DNA of 64,000 nt from Acanthaster planci (Eukaryota; Echinodermata; Asteroidea; Valvatida; Acanthasteridae): the NCBI RefSeq assembly GCF_001949145.1, contig NW_019091462.1:340491-404490 (forward strand). Reading direction: 5' to 3'. A program made the position numbers and the translations under genes. The notes beneath the pieces were generated by a model that was given only the letters and a program-made list of their open reading frames with translations, searched no databases and had not been told where the DNA came from. Numbering within the stretch: position 1 is the stretch's first letter; each line of letters starts with the position of its first letter. This document shows positions 32,250 to 45,845 of this stretch, one piece after another.

Positions 32250-35200
32250 AAGAACCAGAAGCCGTTTTGGAGCCTCGCAAGCCCAGGTAAGATTTCAGCC
32301 TTTCCCCATGAAGAAAAGATTTAAAAAAAAAAATAATTTCCAGTGTATTTCGGTTGGCAGTACTTGTCAACAGAGGGCGCTGTTCCGCCATCCCATATCT
32401 CCGACAACTTCTGGCGTGGCTAGCATCACGCATGTAGCAGCAGTGCACGCAGTTGGCCATGGATATGCAAGATTATGCATTCATCGTGTTCTGATCTGGC
32501 GGTGTCTGTGCAATGCCCGGAACGTATGCATGGCCGACCCGTCCCGCCGTAAATCCTGCATGATTTACCCGCTGCGCGTCGCGGGGAGGTAGCTGACCCG
32601 TTTTCCCGGGATATTCCAGGGGAGTTGACCGGGCTTGTCATGGAAAAAAAGACATGGGGGTTTCCAACGTGCACGCGGCGATACTGAACCGATTTAGCGA
32701 GGAACTAGTTCTGTGGTGATATATGAGCGCCTGTCATTTTCGGCTGGTACTTTTTCTGTTTATCTTGGATTGCTAGATGGTTAAATGTGGCCGTGTGGTG
32801 GCAGCAAACAGACCGTAGCACATGCACGTTGTCCTATAATAATTTTGATACGGTACAAACTTGAAAATAGTTTTTAAAAAGGTTTTTAAAAAATGATGGA
32901 AATACCAATACATCATCCACCGGTCATCCTTGCCTTTTTACGTGAACCAGACTTTGGCAATGTTACACAGTCACTGTGGTATAGTGTACAGCAGCCGAAT
33001 ATAAGCTTTTTTGTGCGTATGAGTTGTTTTTTCTCAGCGTTCATGGTGCGGCCATGTGCTCAAAGCCGCAAGTATTGACATTGTGCTATTTCACATTGTA
33101 TTCTTTGACATATGTTTAATATGGATGTGAATGTTTGTCATAATGACTGATAGATTGATGCATTCCTTTGTGGAACCGTATCAATTTGGTGGGGCATATT
33201 GTGGCGGAAGTACATGTAGGTCTGTAATCTTTTTATGTCTTCACATTCCCTGGGTTGGTATTTATGAACATCTTTGTAACTGTTCAAAGCCGAATACATC
33301 ATGCCCTACATTCGTGACTACATTTCTTGAGGAGCAGCGTAACCTGTGGTCTTGGCGGTATGTTAGAGTTAATGGCTCGGGCATAAATTTCCCTAATTGC
33401 CCTCCGTCAGACCCGACCGGGCGTCGGCGGTTCGACCGATGGGATTTACCGGCGCATTATACCTCTTCGGCACACCGCCGCACTACGGCATCAGCCTTGA
33501 GACACGGCCGTAGATCCAACGCCGTTTACAGCCCATCGGGGTCCAGTCGTCACTCAAGACGAGGCCTGATGTTGCCCGTTGAGGGGAATTCCTGTGTTCC
33601 TTGGCCTGCTTGAAAGTTTCCTGTTGGTTATTGTAAATCAAACAAACAAACAAGCGGAGTTCGTATAGAGACGGCTCCCATCTGACGGGACCATAAACAT
33701 GGGATTTAAACAATAAAGGGAAAACGATAAATCTTATTACAAACGGATGTTGGGGCATGATAGAACTTTGGCGATTTGTTGAGGGAACCTTTGTATTATC
33801 TGCCATCAGCAGGTAGTTTCCATAACAGTTTTCCATAATTCATCTCTTTTCAGAAGGTCCCAGTGTCCAGGCCACATTACCCCATAAATTTCTGTGATTG
33901 CTTTATACTTAAGAGCATCAGAGCCGAGAAGCATTTCATTTTCGTTGGATAAATGCGCATTTTGTTTCGATTTTAATAGCAGTCTATTGAAGCTGGTCGT
34001 GTTTGTTTTCTTGTTGGGGGCAAAGAGTCAGCTTTGATGATTTCTGTCTTCTTGTGCTAATTAGGTCGAAAATACCGAACTTATGAACAATAAACTTTTC
34101 TTGAAAAAAAAATTGGCAAATACTGAAAACACTCAGGCCGTTGTGTGGAACAGAGGCTGTTCAGCTGCACCAAAATAGTCGGGCCAAATTGTCAACAACT
34201 CGTCGCAACCGATACCGATATGGTATGCTAACAACAAGCCATTATGTCATTCACGTCACCGCGTTGTAGACACGTTGATGACCGTTGTCTTCCACAGGAG
34301 GTCAGACTGTTTATACCTACCCCAAGGTAGACTCCTCATTCCAAAGCACGCGTGTGCTCTCTGGGAGCTCGACCCTCCTTCTTAAATTACCGTATTATTT
34401 CAAACTAATCCGAGATTTATGGTGGCCGGGTCCGCCCGCTCGCCCCGCGCTGTGTAATTATTATTATTAGTCGTTCTATTTTATATTTTGGTGCTACCTG
34501 TTCTACCAACGTAAAGGTGTCAATTTGGTGCGTCGACGGGGTCAGAGGTTGAACGTTTGGATGGCTTGTTTGATTTTTATGTGGCGTTTCCTGGCGGTCG
34601 TTTTCTTGCCTATGACGACTGACAGGCTAAGAGCGACATTAAACATGGCCGTTATGGTCGCAGGGAGGGGATTTGTCTTTTTTTTGAGCGGGAAAAATCT
34701 TGGCATTGTGTAACTTTCCTCTTCCGATACAATTGGTTGAAACTCGGTCTCTGAATTTGACGCATTATTTGGTATCTTTATGATGACGCGTTGGCCAACT
34801 TACATTGTGTCAGTGTGCTGTTTGTCTTGTTTTTCTATCTCTACATCGCTAGTGCAGGTGTTGCTGCACATTTTTCTTTCCCGTTGGTAAACCATTGAAT
34901 TGATGTGCTGTGGTACAACTGTGCCGTTGTTGTTGTCTGTTAGTATGTTCAGATTAGCAATATAATGAGGATACCTCTCTGGAGTTACAGACTATTTTAA
35001 GGGACACACAGGCACAACAACACAAGGTCATATTTTACATCACTCATGCTTGTATGGGAAACATTGTTAGGATATGTCGCAGGAATATAAATTTTACAGA
35101 GCATGGAGGTATTGGGTTCCTGTAGCTTTATATTAGTGATAACTCCCTTTTTGTTTTGTTTGTTTGTTCTTTGTCCTAGCCTAAAATCCTTTCTCATCTT

Positions 35201-38200
35201 TCACGGTGTTCGTATCAGTCTTTATATTTATTTCATCATTTCATACCTTACATTACACTAAATATACTGATGTCATTGGAGTGCGTGTGTGATCTTTTTG
35301 CCGTCTCATTGTGATAGACAGCTAAGTGCAAGCCCAATCATTCAACTCGTGTGATATTGTTACCAAGCCCTGACCAATTAATAACTTCCTCCCGTTCGAT
35401 TGTCATTCCATCATGTTGTCTGTCCCACCTGGTGCCTTGGTAATGCCACCCCGCTGTGTCGGGTCACCACTCCATACGCCGTCAGCTAACTGACCGATAA
35501 GGAGCTCGCGCCTCGCTGTGATATCGACGGCTGATATCGCTGGTGTTCCCTCTCGTCACTTGCAAGGACTCGCCCCCAACACCAGCAAAACATCCCAAAG
35601 AAACACTGAACACGGTCCCGTATCAAACTCAATTAGCCCTTTCTGGACAGGTTCAAGCGACTGACACACTCAAGGCAAGACAAGCAACGGAGAGGACGGG
35701 GTTCTGCGATAACAACGTTTCGTGAGCTCTTTTCGGCCGGTCGTTATCGGTGCCCGCGCTTTTAAAACAGCTCCCCGTGTGTCCTTCATCGCGCCCATCA
35801 AATTCTCGTCACATGCGACCCGCTCCGTCATCGCCGCCGTTCATTTCCCAATCTAGCCCCGATGGCTACAGCCAGAATCTTTGGCTGCTACCTCACCAAA
35901 CCCCCTCGGACTCCATCAGGGCTGGCAGGCGCCACTGCCCGGTAGCAATGATGCAGCGTCAAACCTGCACATTGTTAACGGCATGATGTATTTATGGGTT
36001 TATTTTGGGCAATCGGTAAAAACAAGTACAGCAGGAAAGGGGTAGCGTTGAGTACAAGCCCAGACTGTGTTCACCACGGCATTCAGGAAATGTCTTATTT
36101 TGAAGTATGTATCTGCCTTATGTCTGTGCACCTGTCGTAGCTTAATGAAAGCTGTTACATGTACGACCCAACCATAACAAGCTTTCGATTGAAATTCACC
36201 GCAGTCCTCCGTTTAACATACACAGCTACTTGAATTGCTCACTTTGCTCTTTATACACGTGTGCACCGTGTGCGCTCTTTGTTTATACACTGTCGTTGAA
36301 TAACATGTTGAAATATTGACAGAGTGGGCAAATATCTCGTTACTGTTATTTTGAAATGAAAATAAGCCTTTTGGAAATCTCTCGCCTCTGAACATGGTCT
36401 GTTGGCCTATCGTTGAATGTGGATTGTGAAAAAAAATCAGGATTATAATTTCTTGTCACAAGGTTAAGAGCTCGTTCGATCGTGCCTTTGATTCGGAACA
36501 GATCGACCGTGGGCAGCGCACCCCCCCCCCAAGAAAAACACCGTATCTGTGCCCACTGCGTGTGACCCGCCTCACCCGGCGCCCTTGAGCGAGCTTTGCC
36601 GGCCGTGTCAGGATGGCTCAACCACCGCCGATCCGTCTTGTGCACAGCCGGTATACCTATTTCCCCCTACCGGACCAGACGGGGCAAGACATGTTGGGAA
36701 CACGGTCAGCAATTACTGGCTGATGCTCCACCTCAAAGGGAACCCGACTTGGATGTTTGTGGGTGGCTGCAGTTATTTTGGAAGTCACAACTTGTATTTA
36801 TTAAGGATCGCTTTTTAGCAGTTAAAGCTCTTTCTGTGGTTTTGCTTTGATAATTACAAGAAAGTGCATAAATCTGAATTGGGATTCATGGTGGTGTCAA
36901 AAGGGAAGAAGATTAAGTGCTCTCTTTTCGGTTTTATACAACAATATGTTTATTGGAACGGATCCTTGGTTTCAAGCGTCTGCGGACTGATTGCTTGGCT
37001 GTAGGCCTACTCCCCGTTCTTGACTTCATCACCCGTCCGCCCCACACTCTGCAGACACTCAGACTCGCCGTTTCGTAGAGCATCTTGACAGCTTCAAGGT
37101 CATACAAGCTTGAAAGATTGACAGGTCTTCAAAGGTATCTCTCAACATAGAGTTCTGCATGTTCTGAAGTTTCCTCTTCAGAGGTCTTTTCGCTGCTTTC
37201 TGCGTTGAAACGCACTCTGGGTATGACCCGGTTGCTCCCTAGCCTAAGCATCAGGAAAGCAGAACAGCATGTGGAACATCCAGCCGCGGATATTCAACAA
37301 CTTGTTTGCAATTTCCGCACACCCAGAGAGAGCTGGAACGCGCCTTCCGTGGTCTGGGCCGTTGTGTGTACACCCAGGGTAGGCCGAGCTTTTTCTTCGT
37401 GCAGTCTGGAGTACATTATGGTGGTATTCCTGTCCACCGATTATGTCTTCGCTATGAATACTTGGATGATATCAGTTTACAGGCGATGTAATAACATGCC
37501 CCGTAGGCGAAAACAAGTCCATGTGAGCACCCTGGCCAGTCAGCAAGCTACAGGACGAGACACCCTTGGGAGTTATCCCCAGGGACCCCAAGGGACATGC
37601 CAAGATCAAGAGCTCCCTTCATTCAAATCGTCCGCGTGTACTCGGATTCTGCTTGATCTGAGAGGACTCGGCCCCCCTTTTAATCAACCTGTTACCGGTC
37701 CGCATGGGTTATTTCACTTTGAATGACAACTTCATTAGCAGAACATGGGACTGATTGTTGAGGGGGCTGCATGTGACTTCCCCCGTCCCCAAGGGAGGAA
37801 AGTACCGTCCAGTCCCATCCACGCCACACACGCTAGTTCAGCCCCTCCTATAGAGAACACAAGCCTCATCTCTGTCGGCCTAAATAATCCTATACGCGTT
37901 GTTCTCTCCCAGCACCAAACTCGTGACGTTACCGCAGGAAGGCATTTACGAGACGAATAGAGTAATGTGCACCATATTTTCACTGCGGAAACTCTAAAAT
38001 TTACGAAACCACTTGTCTGTCAGAAATCATGATTGCAGCATGTGTAAAGGTTTGATGCAGTACTGGAATGCAGCGTCACTGTATGCGTTTAAACCCGTCC
38101 CCATATCTGTCGGAAAACTTCTGAAAACGTCCTCCATCGGCTTCCGTGCGAAATGATAAGCATCGTCGTCTGGAAGTTTTGCTTCCCCAAATTTCTATTT

Positions 38201-39200
38201 TAAAATGCATTTTAAAATTAACGGGCTTTAATTATTCTTTGATTCCAATCCGTTATAAAACATACCCAACTTCAACACTTCAGCCGGTCTCCCACAAAAT
38301 CGACAGGTGTCAAATGATTATGGTTTGCCCAAACGTATCGCGCAATAGGTCTGGTTTTGGAACATACACTGTACTATTTAACGAAGTGAAACGATGTGCG
38401 TTTGATATTGTGCTAATTACACGTGAGTGATTCGCGCCCTTCGTATCCATTAGCAGTGTATGAGTGTGACCGGCGCATGCATGTTTTGTGTGTGATCAAA
38501 CAAATTCAACCGCATTCATTTCAATAAGCCATTGACGTGAAGTAGTAATGAGCGGCCTTTTATAAGCTTCATCCAGAAATGGGATTTACGGAATACTGGA
38601 TCCTCTTGGTGATATGGAGAAATGAAATTAATTGGTCATCAGTCATAAAAGGACCCGGAAACATCGACGCCCTGGTTGCATTCATGCCTTGTGGAAGGGA
38701 TGATTAACAAAACAAAACAAGATCACTTTAAGCAGAAGCTTCGCATTACAGCTGTTCAGTTCCTGTTATTGATGATTTGTGACCGAATCACTCAATGTAT
38801 TCCATTAGTTTTTAAAGTCTTACATTCATTTTCTGTTCATGCAAGCTTGATAGTAACTCTGTATGTTTGTGCATGGAGCAGTTTTGGTTTGAATGTTCTT
38901 TGAAGCGAGCACAGTGCACACAGTGCTCGATGTTCTCGTTATATCAAACATGATCCTGGCATACAGTGCCTACAGTTGACACACGTATAGGGCTTTGGCG
39001 TTTTTTGGGGGGGGGGATTCACAGTACAGTTCTACCGGAATTGTTCTCCCGGAACAAACACCAAAGCTTTGCCTATGTCATCCGCACAACGTCATGCCTG
39101 TTTTGGTGTTATGAAATAAGGGAACATTTAAATAATCGAGGACATATCGCGATGCATGCTAACTGATCCAGATCATCTTTGATATCGTGTCTTACGGTTG
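32250..39200. other. CpG-rich gene-free intron stretch
   Basis: No exon, gene or transposon is recognised on either strand. All open frames are short and resemble no family I know. CpG is common, especially at about 32400-32700, 33400-33560 and 35440-35880. There are small hairpins (for example 32549-32568), a C10 run at 36521-36530 and a G10 run at 39007-39016. Homeodomain-type TAATTA/AATTAA cores occur near 34454, 38230 and 38627. Confidence 0.6.
32549..32568. other. Short hairpin near the CpG boundary
   Basis: GTAAATC, a CTGCAT loop and GATTTAC form a perfect 7-bp stem, embedded in a CpG-rich stretch. No function is assigned. Confidence 0.45.
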
Positions 39201-39839
39201 TGCTGAGAACGCGTGAAGTGGCCTCTCCAATTCGAAGGCTGCACTGTTACTCACGATTGACTCAGCCGGCCCCGGGAGACCTGCCTAGCGAGCCGCGGTA
39301 GAAAACGCCAGCCGAGAAACTGGCGATATCTCCCCGGTATTACGTCTCAATCAAACCGACGCTCGCTGTGTTCCGGGGAATATGAAGACACCAAATAGGA
39401 AACACATGCCTATCTCGGCTGAGAGGGTCGGGACGGCACCGGAGTCATTGCTCCCGTCGCAACTATTATTATCATTTTGAGGAGATTTTCCGGCGTGTAT
39501 CATGGCTTTGCGGTGTACGGTCAATTTTCATGGGAGTTTGTGAAAATTAGGAATCTCGTGGTTTAATGTTATCTGGAATGACGAGAAATATGTACCCTTA
39601 AAATAGTACGCCAAGCATCCTCACCGGATTTGCAGCATTGGGGTTTTTTCCTCAGGGAGCTTTGGGGAAAGTTCGGAAAATTGTTTCCTTTAATCGTAAT
39701 TCTTATCATACACTGAATTTTGGAAGTTTAACTTCAAGGGTACAAACTAGAAAGCTTTTGAAATTTTGTTAAGTGTAGGGTGATTTCATCCCAATCATAA
39801 CGCGCACAAGTTCCTCCGCAATTTATTCTCAATTCTGAT

Positions 39840-39891
39840 GCCGCGGTGCTATCTGAATTATGGAAGCCGCAGTGCTATCTGAATTCTGGAA
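39840..39891. repeat. 26-bp tandem duplication
   Basis: GCCGCGGTGCTATCTGAATT begins at 39840. Its copy begins at 39866 as GCCGCAGTGCTATCTGAATT. Both continue with a TGGAA ending and differ by few bases. Confidence 0.85.
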
Positions 39892-42800
39892 GTCAGACAA
39901 TGAAAAGCATTTTTGAGTGTTGCTACATAATACAACAAAAATATGGTGGGACAAACGTAGATATACAATGTTAACAACTCCACAGTTTACACTTTCCAAA
40001 TATTTTCCCCACACCTTGTGGGTTCTTTGAGGTATTGGCTCCGTTCGCCCCGTAGTGCTTGACGACTCTGTACGCATCAGCTTGAGATGGCACGGCAACA
40101 TCCATGTATAGGCTTGTTTGCTGGCATGTTACACCCTCTTTGCATTACAGCCAGACTTGCCTCGTTGGTGGAGGGACAGAGAGGGTGGTTTGGAGGCTGG
40201 GAATGGGGATCAAGTCACCTTCCGCCGGAAGGTCATGCTGAACGAGGCCAAACACAATCTTGCACCAGCGAAGGAAAAGAACCGACTTGTTGCATCCCAA
40301 AGATAGCAGTTCTATAGTGGTGATTCAGCGTTATAGTGATGAGTGATTGGAGAGGGGGATCTGTATGGCCACTGGGTGGTGAAGGTGGGGTTTGCACTAA
40401 CGGTATCTACTTTGGATATTTGGTAAATTTTGGTAACTGCTATCAGATGGACCTTGCGGTGGAAATTGACCGCGTAATATTACCGGGCTGGTCCCTTGCT
40501 GTCGTGCTGATGTATGTGTCTAAAAGAGCTTGAATATTGTATACGTAATATGCAATCTGTTTTCCTTCCTCCATGGTTGAGCCACTGAAAATGCAGAAAA
40601 TGGGGCGGTGGTGTTTAGTTGCTGATCTTCCCCCACAAGTATTGCGGTTCTTCGTGTATTTCTACGTAATTTTAGTCGCAGGTCACGTTCCGACCGAGGG
40701 CTGCACAGATGTACGGCTCAAGCCTCAATTCACGCGCCATTAAACCCGCACCAAGTCGGTCGCTAACGATGCCAGATGAGAATTTCATGGTTACCCTCTC
40801 ACCATCAGAACGTGATACGAATCGGATGGGAACCAAAATGCAATTTGTTGCAGGGCATGGCCCATCACCTGCCGACCTAACGTCTTGGAGAAATCCCATT
40901 GTGTAATGTCATTTAAAGTGCCCAGTAGGAAACGTCAAGTTATCACCAGTTCACTACCGGCAATTTCTCTTTGAAGATATCCTTTTGTTGGTCATATTTT
41001 CACCTCTTGAGGGCGTGCTTTGGCCTTCCTTTTTGAAACAACGATCGAGGAAGATTCACGTTGAAATATCAACTGATTTGTTGAAGTTGTGTACTCGTAT
41101 TGTATAGATTTCAGCTGATGTTCTTCAAGATTACCACTTTCATCTCTTACCCTTCTTTTTGAAGCGACTTGTCATGGAGAAACTTCGACGATCTTTTTGA
41201 TTGATGTTGTTTTGTTTGGGTCCCACTTTTTGTAAAGAAAATTCACACATTAGTCACAGACTCTGACCTTTTTGTTCATATACATTGTCTTGTCTGTTCC
41301 CCGTCAATTGGATATTAACGCCTTCAGTGACAGCTAGCCCACTTTGTGAGACTCAACTGAATTTGTTTCATCCACTACAAAAAAATTGACACTAGTCGGA
41401 TTGAAAGTGACAAAAAGTGGGACAGAGTCAGCATTGTGGAATCCTCTGTTCGACTCGGGATTTAAACAGAATGTCGTATTCAGGTCCCGTTTTCTGATCT
41501 TCGTTCAGGCCCGTCCTCGTATATACAGCCAGCTGTTACCGTCAACACGAGAGGCATTAAGTCGAAAGCTCCCCGTGTCGGGACCTGACACCTCAATCTA
41601 GTCCGGAGCCACCGGGACACCTGCCCGTCCATCCCGGCCGCACCGTGCCTGCTTGCCGGCATCCCTTTGATGGCTTTATTGACGGGGAGATCCCAGGAAG
41701 CTTCCCTTTTTTGGATCCGGACACCATTAGAGGTGATGCATTGGGTGACCTATTTCGATGCAGAGTGCACTATGCCAGGACTCTTCGAATATGACCTATT
41801 TCTTCAGTGTAATACTGCATTTGGGGTCCATATTCTCTATTGTATAGTTTAGTCCGTCACTGTGTTACCAACATATTTTGATTCGTCTTCCAAAATAGAA
41901 CTTGTACTTTGCATAAGTATATTTACAGGGATGTTGGCTGTTTTGCTAATCCAAACAATATGCAATGTATAGGATTTAATAACGCCTGAATTTGAAAAAC
42001 ATGCAAACTGCACGTGTACATTTTACAGCTGCCCCAATTAACTATTAGCAAGTCTGATTGTATTGGGCAGAGTACTACATCATACCGGTATTTAGTCAAT
42101 TAAACTTGTCAATTTTACTCTTTTGTTCGTTATGTACAGTCTACACAAAGTTTCATGATTACGGTCATCATGCCTAACCTCTACACATGGTTCTATTATC
42201 ACCTACCACGTTATGGCTGCGCAAAATAATGACTAAGAGTCGATATAGACCCAAAATCGAGGAATTGATTCCTGTGTGGATTATAATGTAATTCCCGTGA
42301 CCATGCAGTATTAAGAAGTGATGTTATCCGTCGCATGAGAAGAGTCGCTGATAATCCGATTTGCCCATTTTGGAGGATGGTAGATTTTTCTGGACAAAGG
42401 ATTGAACTGATTCATATTACAGCATGGACTCGTTTAGATTGTATGAGCGATCAGCTGTGTTCAAAGACAGTCCTTTTCATCTTCAGTTTTCGATTCGGTA
42501 CATTCTTCTGTAGAAATAGATTGAAACCCCATGCTTCAGTTTGAGTATCGTTTATTTTTCTAATCAATTATTTCAGACCTTATTTTGTAAGTATGTACAT
42601 TTGAGTCTGTTGTTAATCCTAAAGAATACCTAGGGAAGTCATCTTCTTTTAACCTGAAACCCGAAACCCAACCATCATGCACACGTAGCCAACGGTAGAC
42701 GCCAAATTAAATTTGCCCGTTCTAAAAGCAAGAAATCATTGCTGAAAATTGATGCTAAGGAGACTCCCTCGATGCAGTATAATTTCCCAGTATCCCCCTC

Positions 42801-45800
42801 GTTGCAAGACCCCTAAATAATGAAAACTCGTTCTTGTCCCCTATGCGAGTTCCTTAATAGATTCCTAACAGCAGCAGGGAAACACTTGCCCCATCTCACC
42901 AGGCCTAGCCAGCCATCGATGAGACCCTGTATGCAAGTCTCCGCTAGAGCTCACTGTTTGGCCAATCATCCGTTTCGCTCCCGATTATTGCCGCCACGTT
43001 TTCTCGTCACCCCCCCCCCCCAACTCTCTCGGCTCCGTGCTCAACATTAATCTCATTATTCGGCGATTATATGTTCATTTTGGACTGATTAAAAGCGCCT
43101 TTAAAGCTTGCACTGTGGTCATGATAATGGGGATGAAATGGCGCGGTTCATCTTGCTGATTTCCCCCGAGTGTTGGTTCCCCCTGGACAGGGTTCCGCGC
43201 CAGGGATCGAGCGGGCTACCTTAATACAGCACGCCGGGCCCCGCACCCTTTACCCCCGCTTGCGGCACTGATGAAGCATGAGTCCCGTTCCGTGCTGTGA
43301 CTTGTGTCTTCCTTCTACTCTGAGGATTTGCCCGTGTGTTTGGAAAAGTCGGCTTCGCAATAGCCCCTTCTCCCTCTTCTTTTCTTTGACGCGCGAACGT
43401 GCGCAAAAAAAGCTGATTAGTTTTTTGCGTCTTACAAGGAAGGTAAGGAGAGGCCTGGAATGAGTTACAATCCCTCAAGGCAAAAGCCGTATGATTGTTG
43501 TCTTTGATTCACCGAAATCGAGTTGAAAATTTCATCAGTCGAGCTGCCGTGTGGAGTCGGGGAAACTTTGCCTTGCACCTACCAGTGATGACTCATAAAC
43601 GATGAACCACTGCACTCTCGACCGGACAGCTTTGAAAATGTCCCCAAGTTTTTCCAAGATTCAGATGGGCATTTGAATTATTACCTCTATTCATTGCGAG
43701 CTCAGCGTGTGCGATTTGAAATTGGCGTAATTCATAGAGGGTAAAATGAATTAGTTTCCAGGCCCATTCTGTTTTGTTATGATTGCCACATGAAATTGAA
43801 TTATGCAATATTAGTTTCTGAGTGACAAATCTTATGGTTGTGAACCATTCCATGATAATCTAAAAAAGGAAAAAAGTTGAACATGTCAGGTCGTTATTAC
43901 TTGTTCCTGGATTTTGTTACGTTTTGTTACCTGTTATTACATGTATCCTGTCATTGGAAAGGCGGAGTTCGAATTCAAAGGGAAAAAATGCTTACAGGTC
44001 TTTTTTTAATCAGAACTTCCGTTGACCAGGCAGATGCTATGTTACCACACAGCATACACTAGTCCACTCAAGACAGAAACTGACGTTGGTGAAGTATTGA
44101 TGCCCGTATAAATTCTAGAAAATTAACTACAAAGTTGCACTCTTCAGAGGTGTTTGTAGAGTTACAGTTCAAATGTCACTCTAATTTGGAGATGTCCTTC
44201 CATTGCAAAATAGCTCGTCCTCCTGATGAAAATGGGCCTTCTTAATATCATAATGGAAGGGTAATGCCGATAACGGACCGACTTGTTAAACTGGATAAAT
44301 ATCCTGTGAATTGAGGCCAAAAATCTCAAGACAATTACAAGCAACATGGAGAATCGATGGGCTTTCTGTATCTACTTCGAGAATTGATAAATGGCGGCTG
44401 CCACACTCTTGAGTAGAAGTTTGTTTGCTCAGTACTCGAGCGCGTGAGGGCCGGAACACCCCGGGATTGTTTGCCCACGTGCGGTATCGCACTCCACGCT
44501 AATTCGGCCTCGGTGATTCCTTCTCCATTATATCCGCATTTTCCTTCCCTACTATTATCGAGCATCTATCAAAATGTTGGCTTTTCGGGAGAAGTCGTTG
44601 ACATGGGATTAAAAGGTTTCAACTAGATTAAAAAAAAAAGGAGAAAAAGAAAAATTCCCCCGGTTAATTGGTGGCCCGTGTGTGTGATTTGATACTGACA
44701 TCGTTGCTGACATTGTGCCGCAGCTCGCCAAGAAATCGGCCAACTCGCACGCTCACAGAGGTCTCGTCTAAAATCGCCCTTTCATTTTACATTCCGCGCA
44801 CTCATCTTGATAAATACCGCACTTAAGCTAAATTAACACCCTTCTTCATCTCTCGTTAAAAGAAGAAATGATTTTGAGTGCTTATCCGTTCATTTATATT
44901 ATCATGTTTCTGGAACGGAGCGCGCCGTCCGTCCGTCGACAAAGATTATCAACTAACGAGCATGGAATAGGTGTCATTTAGCTGGCCCTTTCTTGTTGAA
45001 ATTGTCGTGTTTATTTGCAATATTCCACTCACCACTTCTCTGGGGAGAACTTACCCCCATCTTTTACAGACCCCTGGAACAACCGAATTACCACGTGCCG
45101 TTGTCATGAGCAATTACATACGATTGAAGGAAGTGTGAGCTATTTTCGCCAGTCCTTTGAAAGCAGAGTAACAACAAAGGTTTCTTTTCATCTTGGGAAC
45201 TCATTTCTTATTTTCTGCGAATTAAACCGGTGAGCTACGAGTTCGTCCATACACGAAGTAACAAGTAACAAGTCTTCAACTAAATGTCATATTGCTTTTG
45301 TACCAAAGGAAATTGAATGATAAATTTGTCCACACGAGTGATAAAATGACATTGATTTCAAAATTGAGATCTGTTGTGCTAGGAAAGTACCATGGACTAC
45401 ATTATTTGGTTTTGTGCATTTCTCGATTAGGAAAATTAGTAGTGTCAACTTATTGGAACCATTTTACGTTGAGATTTTGCAACTTGCTTTTGAAAGATTC
45501 TCCACTTTAATCCCCCTCTAAGCACTATAGGTTTTAGCTAGGATGAAGACATCAACCGCTCACGCTGTTTTGTGTGAGTTCGTCATCGTCATCCTAAAGT
45601 AGCGTTAGTCGTATCACCGGGGAGTTCCGGTGAACAGTTGTCCCAGACACGACTCATTGGCTTTGCATCGCGTCTCGTTTCGCTGTAAGTGGAGCGTGCG
45701 TGTGCGTTAGTGGGGTCCTGGGCCACGTAGTGCGGGTACCTCGACCCATGACGGCCCGGGGGTCTTCTCTCACCGCCTTCCCGCTCGACCAGCAACCAGT

Positions 45801-45826
45801 CTCTCGCCCCATCTCTCTGCTGCACT

Positions 45827-45845
45827 CACACACGCGCGCACGCGT
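45827..45845. repeat. Alternating pyrimidine-purine tract (19 nt)
   Basis: The tract CACACACGCGCGCACGCGT alternates pyrimidine and purine without a break, within a CpG-rich block at about 45640-45860. Such tracts can adopt Z-DNA under supercoiling. Confidence 0.7.

Larger units (their letters stand above)
28278..32250 (+). other. First, CpG-poor part of the giant last intron
   Basis: This intronic sequence follows the PH exon. It is AT-rich and CpG-poor overall, apart from local islands near 29340-29590 and 30420-30640. No exon continuing the PH domain is present. It holds a 7-bp-arm hairpin (29544-29561), a 10-bp inverted repeat (30618-30692) and a 22-bp tandem duplication (30886-30929). 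Confidence 0.7.

Noticed and set aside
33420-33440. GGTTCGACC resembling a tRNA T-loop
   Set aside because: No cloverleaf can be formed with the neighbouring sequence. Probably chance in a CpG-rich stretch.
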